A stretch of 64,000 nucleotides of DNA from Musa acuminata AAA Group (GCF_036884655.1 NC_088331.1:18757501-18821500), one strand, 5' to 3'; numbered from the stretch's first letter, positions 45,416 through 56,882 are shown. Notes: generated from the letters alone by a model not told the origin. Numbers and translations are program-made.

Positions 45416-45552
45416 CCCAACCCGTGAGAACTCTCCCTAGAACTCCCACAATACTCTCTAAACCTCTCTAACCCTCATTCTAACCTTTAGAAGCCTAAGA
45501 GAGGGATTCTTGTTGGTTCAAGCTCTCTATCTTCTAAGGAATTCTCCATAAG

Positions 45553-45637
45553 GTAAAATATGAAATCTTTTCTTCCTCTTCTCATTATTTTGCCTACACT
45601 TCACAGTTTCATATTCTTGATCTATTATCTTATTTAG
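45553..45637 (+). other. Possible 85-bp 5' UTR intron
   Basis: AAG|GTAAAATATG at 45551-45562 fits a plant splice donor, and a T-rich stretch ending TTATTTAG at 45637 fits an acceptor three bases before the ATG. CAG at 45606 is an alternative acceptor. Prediction only. Confidence 0.35.
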
Positions 45638-45640
45638 ATA

Positions 45641-46771
45641 ATGGCACCTAAGAGATCAACAAGAACAAAAGGGAAGAGGGTGGAAGAAGATTCATATGAC
45701 CAAAACCTTTTTAGATTTAATGAATTAGCTCTTAGATTTCAAAATTTCGAAACAAGAATTATACATAAGGGCAAACATGTTGATCTAGATGAACTTGGAA
45801 ACCTAGAACCCATTAGATGGTTTGCACATTTAGATGTCTTACCTCTCATACAAATTAATGAACCAATTTATCCTAGGTTAGTTAGGCTATTTTATGCAAA
45901 CTTATGTGTGGACAATGATAGCCTAAGTACCTACCTTTTAGGAACAAAAATTCAAATCTTTGATAGTACTATTTGTGAACTAATTGGAATTATTGAAAAG
46001 GATATGGGCTGCTACTTTGGAAATAAATGGGATATCAATACAACAGGAGAAACCTACTCCGAAGCCTTAGAAACTATTTTTGCAAATCCAAACCTAGGCA
46101 TGATTCCCAAAAGTTGCGAGCACTTATTGCCCTTTAACTCTAAATTTCTTCATCACATCATGACTAGCATACTACTTCCCAAACAATTTCATCATGATGA
46201 AATTAGTCAAATAGAGCGAAGCACTATGTATTGGATAATGACTAGCTAACATAATTGTTTTGGATACTTAATTTGGCAACATATGCAGGACATAATCGCT
46301 AAAGACACAATGTTACCATATGGGGGGTTAGTCACTCGATTAATACTTGCCCATAATATTTGTGTCTCACCCGATGAATAAATATTTCAAGTTGATCGAT
46401 TTACCACTATCAATAGAAACCTACTCAAAAGACTTAATTGCACCTTTAGCAATGGTGTTTGGGTTAGGCAAACTAGAAGTACTGATCCAGTTCCCCCACT
46501 AGTAGAACACCCCGAAACAATAATTTTTAGGGAAAATGAATCTCCTCCACCTAGTCCCTTTGGTGCAACACTTTCAGAATCTGCTCCTGCTTCATTCTAT
46601 GAAGAACTCATTATGGCATAATTACATCAGATCAAATCACAATAAGAACAACTCAAATCACAACAAGAGCAAATTCAAATTTAGCAAATTGAAATTTTGA
46701 AGGAACTACGACAAATGAATCAAAAAATAGATGTCATGTATAAGAACTATGGATTTTCTCCTAAGGATTAA
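45641..46771 (+). pseudogene. Putative plant transposon protein / env-like ORF (H)
   Basis: A 377-codon frame after pol, with five premature stops (46247, 46379, 46619, 46643 and 46682) but no frameshift; the final TAA is at 46769-46771. The N-terminus is basic (MAPKRSTRTKGKR). The middle (about residues 50-220) resembles the 'putative plant transposon protein' domain: LVRLFYANLCVD, then IFDSTICELIGI, and after the first stop LPYGGLVTRLILAHNI. The C-terminus is Pro/Glu-rich and then Gln-rich with coiled-coil character. I see no signal peptide or clear membrane helix, so a viral-envelope role is unsupported. The position matches the envelope-like ORF of some Sireviruses. Domain assignment is by pattern memory. 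Confidence 0.65.
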
Positions 46772-47224
46772 TCGATATGCCTTCTTATTCTATTACCTTG
46801 ACATGTGATCCTTGTATGATTACTTTTAATGCCAAGTTAAAGTTTTGTCATCTTCCTGTTAGGATCGGAGCGGCACTAAGAGGGGGGGGTGAATTAGTGC
46901 AGCGGTAAAATGTGATAAACTTTTGACGATTTAAACACTTTCGGAAACTTTGTACGATAAAAGTAATGTTTTCGTTTGAAACCATTTCGATTGTGTTTTA
47001 ACTTGAAGAGATAAGTAAGACGAAGACAAAGAAGTAGAGCATTAAAGTTCAAATGGTTTGCAGTAATGTAAATGACAATAAGTAAATGCAAACCAAAGAT
47101 CACGCCGATTTTACAGTGGTTCGGTCAAATGACCTACATCCACTTGCGAGGCCCCTCATCGATGAGGCTCCCACCTTCCACTAGCAAATCTCTTGAAGGG
47201 GAAGTGTAAATACCCCTCTTACAA

Positions 47225-47229
47225 CTTTT
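47225..47229. repeat. TSD of A (left copy)
   Basis: CTTTT, repeated at 56002-56006. Confidence 0.9.
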
Positions 47230-48139
47230 TGCTAGTCATAAGTGCCCAGCAAGCCAATCACGTGAGTGATGGCACGTGTGACTTGATACAGAATCTTTTT
47301 GCTTATTATATTTTGGCGTATATCACTTTATAACTATTGCATAAATGCATATATATTGTGATGTCCTTGGATTTGTGCAATGGGAATCGGATCGTGATGA
47401 GATCACGATAATGAGATCGATTCACCTTTAAACACATATCCTAAATAATCCCGGTCATAGGTTACTCGAGAGGGACATCGTGATAACCGGATAGACTGGT
47501 GTGCTGTATACCCGTCCATATGATGGATGCAGTTGGTCTCATAGCTGCTCGTGTAGGGACACTAGGGATATAGTACAGGTGCTCATTGGAGAATGAGTTC
47601 ACTGATTGATCCGCTTACGGAATGCTGGATGGTTGATGATGCCTTATTGTCAGACAACGATTCGGTAGTCCTAGTGGTGTATCTGGTTCTTAGACTTGAG
47701 ACACCAAGGATGTCCTGTATGAGTGCTCCACTCTTTGATACCAGACTTATAGGTTTGGCTGTTCCCAGATCTAGTACAGCTGGTCATTGGGAGTGGTAGT
47801 CGACCTTACGAGGGCTATTGAGTGTCGATAGAGGATCATCCACTCTCGGTATCATGAGAGGAATATCCCATGTGTTCTTGCTCAGACAAATCCCTGGCCA
47901 GGGTCATTCGGGTTGAGAGAGAAAGAGTTCTCCGGGAGAATCCGATTAGAGCGAGACTCGAGTAGAAACCGTATGGGTCTGACAGCACCATGCTCGATAT
48001 ACGGTCTCTGGGATATTAGATGGATGAGGGACTATAGGTACATGGTAACTGAGGACAGACAGGTCCAATGGATTGGATTCCCCTGTATCGTCTGGGGACT
48101 ACGGCGTAGTGGCCTAGTACTTCCGTAGTCGATGAGTCG

Positions 48140-48169
48140 AGTGAATTATTACAGAGATAATAATTCACT
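48140..48169. repeat. 11-bp-arm inverted repeat in U3 of A
   Basis: AGTGAATTATT, 8-base loop, AATAATTCACT. Also intact at 55416-55445 (3' LTR) and 4900-4929 (A'). About 200 bp upstream of the TATA box. Confidence 0.88.
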
Positions 48170-48363
48170 GAGTTAGAAGGAGTTCTGACAGGTATGACTC
48201 ACGGCCAGCTCGATATTGGGCCTAGAGGGTCACACACATATGGTAGGCATTGCGATGAGTAGAGGTTCGGATATGAGATATCCGACGGAGCCCTTGTCTT
48301 ATTGGATGCAGATCCAATACCCACTAGGGAAAGGACCCATTAGGGTTTTTGACACGGGATCTC

Positions 48364-48370
48364 TATAAAT
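48364..48370 (+). promoter_or_regulatory. TATA box of A
   Basis: TATAAAT in CTCTATAAATAGGAGG, a good plant TATA box. Also at 55640-55646 in the 3' LTR and reversed at 4702-4708 in A'. Confidence 0.8.
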
Positions 48371-48726
48371 AGGAGGGATTCACAGCCTCATAGGCTAGAG
48401 TCTTTGCTTGCCTTTCCTATTCTCCTCTCCCTCTCCACCTCAGAGTAGGCCTGGAGTTTTGAGGAGCGTCGTCGCAACCCTGCTGTGTGGATCACCGCTA
48501 GAGAGGAGGACGCTTGACCTCCTTCACCCTCTCCAAAGGATCTGCAAGGAAACAGGGATATACGATCTCCCTAGGTAACACAATCTCTATACGCAGTTTT
48601 GTGTTTTGCGGATTTTGGCGCACCAATCTTCGCACGACGACGAACATCTTTTTGGGAATCGGGGATTTTTGTTTTCTTGTTCTTCCGCTGCGCATATGAT
48701 GTCGCCCCCCTATGATTTCCCAACAG

Positions 48727-48740
48727 TGGTATCAGAGCCA
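48727..48740 (+). promoter_or_regulatory. Primer binding site of A
   Basis: TGGTATCAGAGCCA, one base after the LTR; initiator Met tRNA type. Confidence 0.92.
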
Positions 48741-50605
48741 GGTTGTTCGTGCGAATGATTGGTTTTTGAACTGCGTGTGTTGTGTTTAGGAAGAATATTG
48801 ACGTCAAAATCGTTGACGCAAAAGCAAGGAAGGGCAGCTACAGTTGCTGCCCTCGATCTGCATGCCTGCAGCCAGCCGCAGCCGCAGCCAGGCAGCACAG
48901 CGCCGGCGCATGCGCAAGCGCTGTGCCTGCAGCAACCGGCCGGCGGTCTGCTTGCAGCAGGCTTGCGGCCGGCGGGGCTGGCAGCCCGCTCGGTAGTAGC
49001 GCCTGCGGCCACTGAGCCCGCGGGCAGAGGCGCCGCGGGGCAGCAGCGCGGGCTGAGGTACCACAGGGCAGCGGCGCCTGTGGCCGCTGCTCCCACGGGC
49101 AAAAACCCCGCAGGGGCGGCCGCCAGCGAGACAGCACCACCTGCGGGCGCTGACTCGCGGGCAGAACCGCCCGCGGAGGCGGCGGCGCCCGCGGGGGCGC
49201 CCACCTACAGCGGCAGCGACCCCAGCGGGCGTGCCACCTGCAGGCGAGGGCAGTGCCCTCGCCCTCGCCGCACAGGCCGCCGCCAGCAGGGTGGCGGCGG
49301 CGGCGGCGCAGCAGCAAGGGGGAGAAGGGCATTAGGGTTTTCTGGGCAAAAAGACAGTTTTGCCCCCTCGGAATTTGAGAAATTCCAGTTTCTGTCTTTT
49401 GTCCAAATTACGAAAATACCCTTAGGAATTGAGAAATTCCCTATATATCCCTGATTTCAGAAAATATTAATTAATTAAAAGGTTTAGTTGATTATTATTT
49501 TTATTATTATCTAGTAGTCCTACATGATGATGATTATTTATACATGTGATGTATGATGAGTGGACGGATGATCATGGACCGTGTGATGTGTGTACTTGTG
49601 ATTATTATTATTGAGGTCTGCGAACCTCCATTATATTTCTCGTTTATTGTCGGGCCTGCGTGCCTATGATTAAGTTGTAATCACATGAGGAGGCGCAGCG
49701 GGAGCGTGGAAGCCATAGCGGGACCCACGAGACGGACGATCGTGATGCATGGAGATGCATCAAGATGTCGACGGAACCGACGAGGACGAGATGGACGATC
49801 ACAAGGCATGGAGATGCACCGTTGCACACATAGATCTTGATGTGAGTGATTAGGCCTACTGGCTCGGGCCTAATCATATTAGGTTGTGGTCCATGATCAT
49901 CTGGTGTGATTGCTTATACACATACTAGATATGTATATATATTTGCATGCGATGTAGATATATATTAAATATGTATATGTGTGACATGTCATATTAGGAG
50001 ACCAAATCATAGAAACATCTCTCGATAAAATTAAGTCGGTAAACGTGAGGCAATTAGATTGACCCACGTGGCCTTCCATCGTTATGAGTAGGAACCGAAT
50101 CCCGGTGTAGGTTGAGTTGGTCGAGTCCCTCGAGACTCACCTATATCGCGATTCGCTATCTTGCTTACGACATAGAGATGTCACCGGTGACCTGAGGGCA
50201 TGATATGCTTGGTCGAGTCCCTCGAGGGTATATCATCAAATCAGACTCATCTTGTAACGAAGGTGTTGACTTAACCGAGCATCATGGTTGGTCGAGTCCC
50301 TCGAGGCCATGGTGATTCGGAGGCCGAACAGGACGGGAATCACAAGGAGTTGTGATCGGCAAGAGTTGTCTACCTTTTAGGCTTAGTGTGATTGGTCGAG
50401 TCCCTCGAGGTTACACTAAGACGCTGATTGGATCCTGATCCCCACTAGAAGTCTGCCGGAGACTTCCGTTTCACGTGCTGAGGGTGTCGCGTGACTCGTT
50501 AGTAAAATAGTGGGAGCATATTAAGATAGAAGTCCATATCTTGATAGTTTATTTCTTGCAAAATCTGCATGTTATTCATTTCTGCTACATCTTTATTTTC
50601 AGAAA
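48741..50605 (+). other. Structured 5' leader of A
   Basis: 1.9 kb without a convincing gene. A GC-rich CpG-dense block spans about 48830-49330. Short hairpins follow at 49344-49365 (GGGCAAAA/TTTTGCCC), 49370-49386 and 49425-49440 (GGAATT/AATTCC), then an AT-rich zone, then the four constant-apex hairpins (50109-50410). Confidence 0.75.
50109..50418 (+). repeat. Four leader hairpins with constant apex (A)
   Basis: TTGGTCGAGTCCCTCGAG at 50117-50134, 50209-50226, 50288-50305 and 50392-50409. The apex folds as TCGAG-TCC-CTCGA. Around it lie different paired arms: AGGTTGAG/CTCACCT, TGATATGC/GTATATCA, CATCATGG/CCATGGTG and CTTAGTGTGA/TTACACTAAG. A TTGG/GG (or GA) internal loop is constant. Confidence 0.9.
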
Positions 50606-53600
50606 ATGTCGCTTTCAAATCCCTTACGTGGCATACTTGATGTCAACCGCCTCACTGGTCCAAATTATACGGATTGGCTCCGTAACTTGAGAATTGTTCT
50701 CACAGCGGAGAAAATCGTGTACGTCCTTGATACAGTGATGCCTACGCCCGAAGAAGGGGCAAGCGAGGATGAGATCGCTCGCTACGTGAAGTACATTGAT
50801 GACTCCACTCTTGCTCAGTGCTATATGTTGGGCTCTATGACTCCAGAGTTACAGAGACAACATGAAAAGATGGATGCCAGATCCATTCTCCTACATGTCC
50901 GTAAATTGTTTGAGGAACAGGGAAGGACTCAACGATATGAGATATCCAAGAGCCTTTTCCGCGCTAGGATGACTGAGGGGACACTGGTTCAGAACCATGT
51001 CCTAAAGATGATTGAGTGGATAGAGAAACTCACAGGTCTAGGAATGGTCCTAGAGGATAACTTGTGTGTGGACATTGTGCTTCAGTCCCTACCAGATTCC
51101 TTTTCACAGTTCATAATGAACTTTAATATGAACAAGCTTGAGGTGACTCTCCCAGAGCTCCTCAATATGTTGAGGGAGGCAGAGAGTACTATTAAGAAAG
51201 AGAAGCCAGTTCTCTACACTGGTGAGACCAGAAAGAAAAGGAAAGCAGAAAGGTCCCTTAAGAAGGGAAAGGGCAAGGGCAAACAAGGTAAAGCAAAGGT
51301 TGCTAAGAAAGACCCAACAAAGGACAAAGGCCAATGCTTCCACTGTGGTAAAGATGGGCACTGGAAGAGAAACTGCAAAGAGTACCTTGCAGAAAGGGCG
51401 AAACAAAAGCTTGATGAAGCTTCAGGTACATTCATGATCAGTCTCCATTTGTCAGACTCTTATGATAACACATGGGTATTAGATACCGGTAGTGCTTATC
51501 ATATATGTAATTCGTTGCAGGTTCTGGCAAGGCCTAGGAGACTAGAGAGAGGCGAGATGGACCTCAAGATGGGTAATGGAGCAAAAGTTGCTGTATTAGC
51601 TGTTGGCGAGGTCGCCCTACATCTGCCTAGTGGAGCTTTTATTGCATTAGATGCATGTTATTTTGTTCCTTCTATTATCAAAAACATTATCTCCATTTCA
51701 TGTTTAACAGTTAGTGGATATAAATTTGTTTTTTAGAACAATGGTTGTTCGATATTATTAGATGATAAGATCATCACGAAAGGAACATTGCATAATGGTT
51801 TATTTATGTTAGACACCACTCCACATATCATGAATATAAATGTGTCCAAAAGGAAACGAGATGAGTTGAACAGTGCATACCTGTGGCATTGTAGGCTAGG
51901 TCACATCCATGAAAGAATGATTCAAAAGTTGCTAAATGATGGATATCTAGATCCATTCGACTATGTGTCATATGCAACTTGTGAGCCTTGCATTCGTGGA
52001 AAACTGACCAACTCTCCATTTAGTGGAACTGGAGAGAGAGCCACTGAGTTGTTGGAACTCATACATAGTGATGTATGTGGACCCATGTCAACTCATGCCA
52101 TTGGAGGTTACTCCTACTTCATTACATTTACTGATGATTTCTCAAGGTATGGATATGTGTACTTAATGAAGTACAAGTCCGAGGCCTTTGAGAAATTCAG
52201 AGAGTATAAGAATGAGGTGGAGAACCAGACTGGAAAGAGTATCAAAACTCTTCGATCAGATCGAGGAGGTGAGTACTTAAGTACAGAGTTTACTCACTTC
52301 CTCAAGGACCATGGGATATTATCCCAATGGACACCTCCTTATACACCTCAGCTCAATGGTGTCTCTGAAAGGAGAAATCGTACATTATTAGATATGGTAC
52401 GGTCCATGATGAGTTTCGCTAACCTACCCATCTCATTCTGGGGATATGCCCTAGAAACCGCAGCTTACCTTCTGAACAGAGTTCCAACTAAGTCGGTGGT
52501 GTCTACACCATATGAGATATGGAAAGGGAAGAAGCCTGATCTTAAAGTAGTTAAGATTTGGGGCTGCTCTGCCCATGTTAAAAGACACAACCCCGATAAG
52601 TTAGAATCAAGGACAGGGCGATGTAAATTTGTGGGATACCCCAAGGAAACTTGTGGGTATTACTTCTATCATCTCGAGGACCAAAAGGTCTTTGTAGCTA
52701 AGAGAGCAGTGTTCCTTGAGAAGGAACACATTCTTGACGGAGATAGTGGGAGAATGATAGAATTGAGCGAGGTTGGAGAACCAAGCTCAAGCACCACTCT
52801 ATAGCCCGAGTCTGTTCAGGTATCTAATACATAAGTTTCAACTTTACGCAGGTCTGATAGAGTATCCCATCCTCCTGAGAGATATGTGGGACATATTAGA
52901 GCAGAGGATGTAGAGGATATTGATCCTCAGACCTACGAGGAGGCTATTATGAGTATAGACTCCGGGAAGTGGAAAGAAGCCATGAATTCTGAGATGGATT
53001 CTATGTACTCCAATAAGGTTTGGAACCTAGTTGATGCACCCGAAGGTATTGTACCCATCGGTTGCAAGTGGATCTTTAAGAAAAAGATCGGAGTAGATGG
53101 AAAGGTAGAGACCTATAAAGCAAGGCTAGTGGCTAAGGGGTATCGTCAAAGGCAAGGTGTTGACTACGACGAAACTTTCTCACCCGTAGCAATGCTAAAA
53201 TCCATCAGAATTCTATTGGCTATTGCAGCACACTATGATTATGAGATCTGGCAGATGGATGTGAAAACCGCATTCCTCAACGGGAACCTGGAGGAGGAGG
53301 TGTATATGATGCAACCTGAGGGATTCGTGTCCAAGAACTGCCCAGATAAGGTGTGTAGGTTGCTTAGATCCATTTATGGACTAAAGCAAGCTTCCCGAAG
53401 TTGGAACATGAGATTTGATGAGGCAATCAGATCTTATGACTTCGTTAAGAACGAAGATGAGCCTTGTGTATACAGAAAGGTAAGTGGGAGCGCTATTAGC
53501 TTTTTGGTGTTATATGTGGATAACATCCTCATCATTGGGAATGACATAGGAATGCTATCCACAATAAAGGCTTGGTTATCTAGACACTTCTCCATGAAGG

Positions 53601-54491
53601 ACTTAGGAGAAGCATCTTATATCTTGGGGATTAGAATCTATAGAGATAGATCCAAAAGGATGCTTGGCTTGTCCCAGTCCAGGTACATAGAAACTATTGT
53701 CAAAAGGTTTGGCATGGAAAATTCCAAAAGAGGTCTCATACCGATGAGACATGGGATATCGCTTTCTACGAGTATGTCCCCAAAGACTCCAGAAGAAAGG
53801 GCGAACATGGATATGATACCTTATGCCTCAACAATAGGGTCTATCATGTATGTCATGCTATGTACTAGGCCTGATATAGCGCATGCTCTGAGTGTCACGA
53901 GCAGGTATCAGGCGGATCCAGGCTTGGAGCACTGGAAAGCAGTAAAGTGTATCCTTAAGTACTTGAGAAGGACTAAGGATCTTTTACTAGTATATGGAGG
54001 TAATAGCCTTAAGGTTGAAGGCTACACTGACTCAAGTTTTCAGTCTGATGTCGATGATAGCAAGTCGAATTCAGGGTATGTGTACACCTTGAATGGAGGA
54101 GCAGTGTGCTGGAAGAGTTCCAAGCAAGATACCACTGCTGACTCGACCACAGAGGCGGAGTACATTGCTGCATTAGATGCAGCAAAGGAGGGAGTTTGGG
54201 TGAAGAAGTTCATCACAGATTTGGGAGTCGATACAGATAGCGACAAGTCGACTTCCTTATATTGCGACAACTATGGGGCGATTACTCAAATAAGGGAACC
54301 CGGGTCTTATCAGAAGTGTTCTGAGGAGGTTCCACCTTATCAGAGAGATCGTGACCCGAGGAGATGTAGCAGTGGAAAGAGTTCCATCCGAAGATAACAT
54401 TGCAGATCCACTAACAAAGCCATTGTCTCAGATTGTCTTTGAGCGTCACAGGGGTCTGATGGGGATCAGACACATAGGTGATTGGCTTTAG
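50606..54491 (+). pseudogene. gag-pol: Gag-Pol polyprotein of A
   Basis: One frame from ATG 50606 ([16 protein letters not shown]) with stops at 51734, 52802 and 52832 and a frameshift near 54320. Gag: [10 protein letters not shown], basic Lys-rich stretch, zinc knuckle [14 protein letters not shown] (about residue 247). Protease: VLDTGSAYH. Integrase zinc region: WHCRLGHIH...CEPCIRGK. Integrase core: HSDVCGP, FTDDFSRYG, RSDRGGEY...[49 protein letters not shown], and YVDN where copia RTs have YVDD. RNase H: EGYTDSSF, STTEAEY, LYCDNYGAI. A small deletion then shifts the last 50 codons, whose reading ends at 54489-54491. Confidence 0.94.
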
Positions 54492-54494
54492 GTC

Positions 54495-54504
54495 AAGTGG
54501 GAGA
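54495..54504 (+). promoter_or_regulatory. Polypurine tract of A
   Basis: AAGTGGGAGA one base before the 3' LTR. Confidence 0.85.
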
Positions 54505-54505
54505 T

Positions 54506-56001
54506 TGCTAGTCATAAATGCCCAGCAAGCCAATCACGTGAGTGATGGCACGTGTGACTTGATACAGAATCTTTTTGCTTATTATATTTTGGCGTATATC
54601 ACTTTACAACTATTGCATAAATGCATATATATTGTGATGTCCTTGGATTTGTGCAATGGGAATCGGATCGTGATGAGATCACGATAATGAGATCGATTCA
54701 CCTTTAAACACATATCCTAAATAATCCCGGTCATAGGTTACTCGAGAGGGACATCGTGATAACCGGATAGACTGGTGTGCTGTATACCCGTCCATATGAT
54801 GGATGCAGCTGGTCTCATAGCTGCTCGTGTAGGGACACTAGGGATACAGTACAGGTGCTCATTGGAGAATGAGTTCACTGATTGATCCGCTTACGGAATG
54901 CTGGATGGTTGATGATGCCTTATTGTCAGACAACGATTCGGTAGTCCTAGTGGTGTATCTGGTTCTTAGACTTGAGACACCAAGGATGTCTTGTATGAGT
55001 GCTCCACTCTTTGATACCAGACTTATAGGTTTGGCTGTTCCCAGATCTAGTACAGCTGGTCATTGGGAGTGGTAGTCGACCTTACGAGGGCTATTGAGTG
55101 TCGATAGAGGATCATCCACTCTCGGTATCATGAGAGGAATATCCCATGTGTTCTTGCTCAGACAAATCCCTGGCCAGGGTCATTCGGGTTGAGAGAGAAA
55201 GAGTTCTCCAGGAGAATCCGATTAGAGCGAGACTCGAGTAGAAACCGTATGGGTCTGACAGCACCATGCTCGATATACGGTCTCTAGGATATTAGATGGA
55301 TGAGGGACTATAGGTACATGGTAACTGAGGACAGACAGGTCCAATGGATTGGATTCCCCTGTATCGTCTGGGGACTACGGCGTAGTGGCCTAGTACTTCC
55401 GTAGTCGATGAGTCGAGTGAATTATTACAGAGATAATAATTCACTGAGTTAGAAGGAGTTCTGACAGGTATGACTCACGGCCAGCTCGATATTGGGCCTA
55501 GAGGGTCACACACATATGGTAGGCATTGCGATGAGTAGAGGTTCGGATATGAGATATCCGACGGAGCCCTTGTCTTATTGGATGCAGATCCAATACCCAC
55601 TAGGGAAAGGACCCATTAGGGTTTTTGACACGGGATCTCTATAAATAGGAGGGATTCACAGCCTCATAGGCTAGAGTCTTTGCTTGCCTTTCCTATTCTC
55701 CTCTCCCTCTCCACCTCAGAGTAGGCCTGGAGTTTTGAGGAGCGTCGTCGCAACCCTGCTGTGTGGATCACCGCTAGAGAGGAGGACGCTTGACCTCCTT
55801 CACCCTCTCCTAAGGATCTGCAAGGAAACAGGGATATACGATCTCCCTAGGTAACACAATCTCTATACGCAGTTTTGTGTTTTGCGGATTTTTGCGCACC
55901 AATCTTCGCACGACGACGAACATCTTTTTGGGAATCGGGGATTTTTGTTTTCTTGTTCTTCCGCTGCGCATATGATGTCGCCCCCCTATGATTTCCCAAC
56001 A
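54506..56001 (+). repeat. 3' LTR of A
   Basis: 1496 bp, same length and ends as the 5' LTR, about 9 single-base differences by eye. Confidence 0.96.
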
Positions 56002-56882
56002 CTTTTTACAAGCGGTTCACTCTCTTACAGATTTTCAGCAAGAAAGAAGGAGGTGAACACTAGCAAATTAAAAACAAGACTAGCAAAGACTTTTCTAAGA
56101 TTTTTCTCTCTAATAATTGCTACTCAAAAAGTTGTAATCTTAGCTGAGATTTGAGGGGTATTTATAGGCCTCAAGAGGATTCAAATTTAGGCTCCAAAAT
56201 TTGAATTCTCTTTGGGTTCCCGATGCTGGCGGTGCCACCGCCTATCAGTGGCGGTGCCACCGCCTGTCACTGTCAGACATTGACAGTGCTAGGCGGTGCC
56301 ACCGCCCAGCTCTCAGGTGCTGGGCAGTGCAACCGCCCAGTCTGGCGGTGCCACCGCCAGACCCTTCGGTTGACTTGTTGGGCTTCAATTTAGCCCAAAC
56401 CAAGTCTAATTTTGGGCCCAATTGGCCCCTAACCAGGATATAGGATTATCTCTTAATCCTAATCCTAATTACAAGTGAACTACATAACAAAAAAAACATC
56501 CTAAGCAAGTTTTCAACTACGAACGTCGAGTCTTGTTCCGGCGAGCTTTCCGACGAACTTCTTCCGACGAACTTCCAGCAAGCTCCCAAACTTGTGATGA
56601 TTTTATCGAGTAGCCGAGCCTTCTCGGTGATCTCCGTGAACCTCTGACGATCTCTTCGAAGAACTTCCAAAAATTTTGACAGGTTCCTGATTTCTTCTCG
56701 GTTGGTTCCAACAGCATCTCCGACGATTCTTTGGACTCTTAAACATTCATCGAACTTGACTCCGGTATTCTTGCTTTATGTTTTCTAGTTATCGTAGTTA
56801 ATCCTACACACTTAACTCAATAATATGGATTAGATCAATTAACCCATCAATTGATTTTATCATCAAAATCCGAGATTCAACA

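Larger units (their letters stand above)
42210..46856 (+). mobile_element. Sirevirus fragment H with extra ORF
   Basis: Plus-strand copia fragment lacking LTR, PBS and gag. It starts inside the protease ([16 protein letters not shown]), carries INT-RT-RH, then about 530 bp of non-coding DNA with promoter-like motifs and a further ORF. Truncated on the right by the LTR of element E at 46857. Confidence 0.82.
47230..48725 (+). repeat. 5' LTR of A
   Basis: 1496 bp, TGCTAGTCATAAG...TTTCCCAACA. TATAAAT at 48364-48370. An inverted repeat with 11-bp arms (AGTGAATTATT/AATAATTCACT) at 48140-48169. Confidence 0.96.
47230..56001 (+). mobile_element. Family A copia element, nearly full length
   Basis: 8772 bp, two 1496-bp LTRs, PBS, 1.9-kb leader, one gag-pol frame, polypurine tract and TSD CTTTT. 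Hand comparison of the LTRs gives about 9 differences in 1496 bp (0.6%), so it is among the youngest insertions here. Order gag-PR-INT-RT-RH proves Ty1/copia. Not a Sirevirus: gag is short with one zinc knuckle, and LTR ends are TGCTAG/CCAACA. It is probably inactive because of nonsense codons, a small deletion and an altered RT active site. Confidence 0.96.
46857..56882 (-). repeat. 3' LTR of E, split by element A
   Basis: 46857-47229 plus 56007-56882, about 1249 bp when rejoined; TGTTAGG...TTCAACA. Includes the terminal hairpin with an 8-base G run near 46880, GGCGGTGCCACCGCC palindromes (56226-56362) and a reversed TATA (56159-56166). Confidence 0.9.

Noticed and set aside
45641..46249. 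Host gene captured whole between transposons
   Set aside because: The frame follows pol in the same orientation, has LTR-type motifs upstream and resembles a transposon-associated domain; an element ORF is more likely than a host gene.
47593..47799. 68-aa frame MSSLIDPLTECWMVDDALL, repeated at 54869
   Set aside because: Inside the family A LTR, repeated because LTRs are paired; no domain, and it precedes the TATA box.
48759..49454. 231-codon Ala/Gly/Pro-rich frame in the A leader
   Set aside because: It lacks an ATG at its start, its composition follows the GC-rich DNA, several other frames are equally open, and it lies between PBS and gag.
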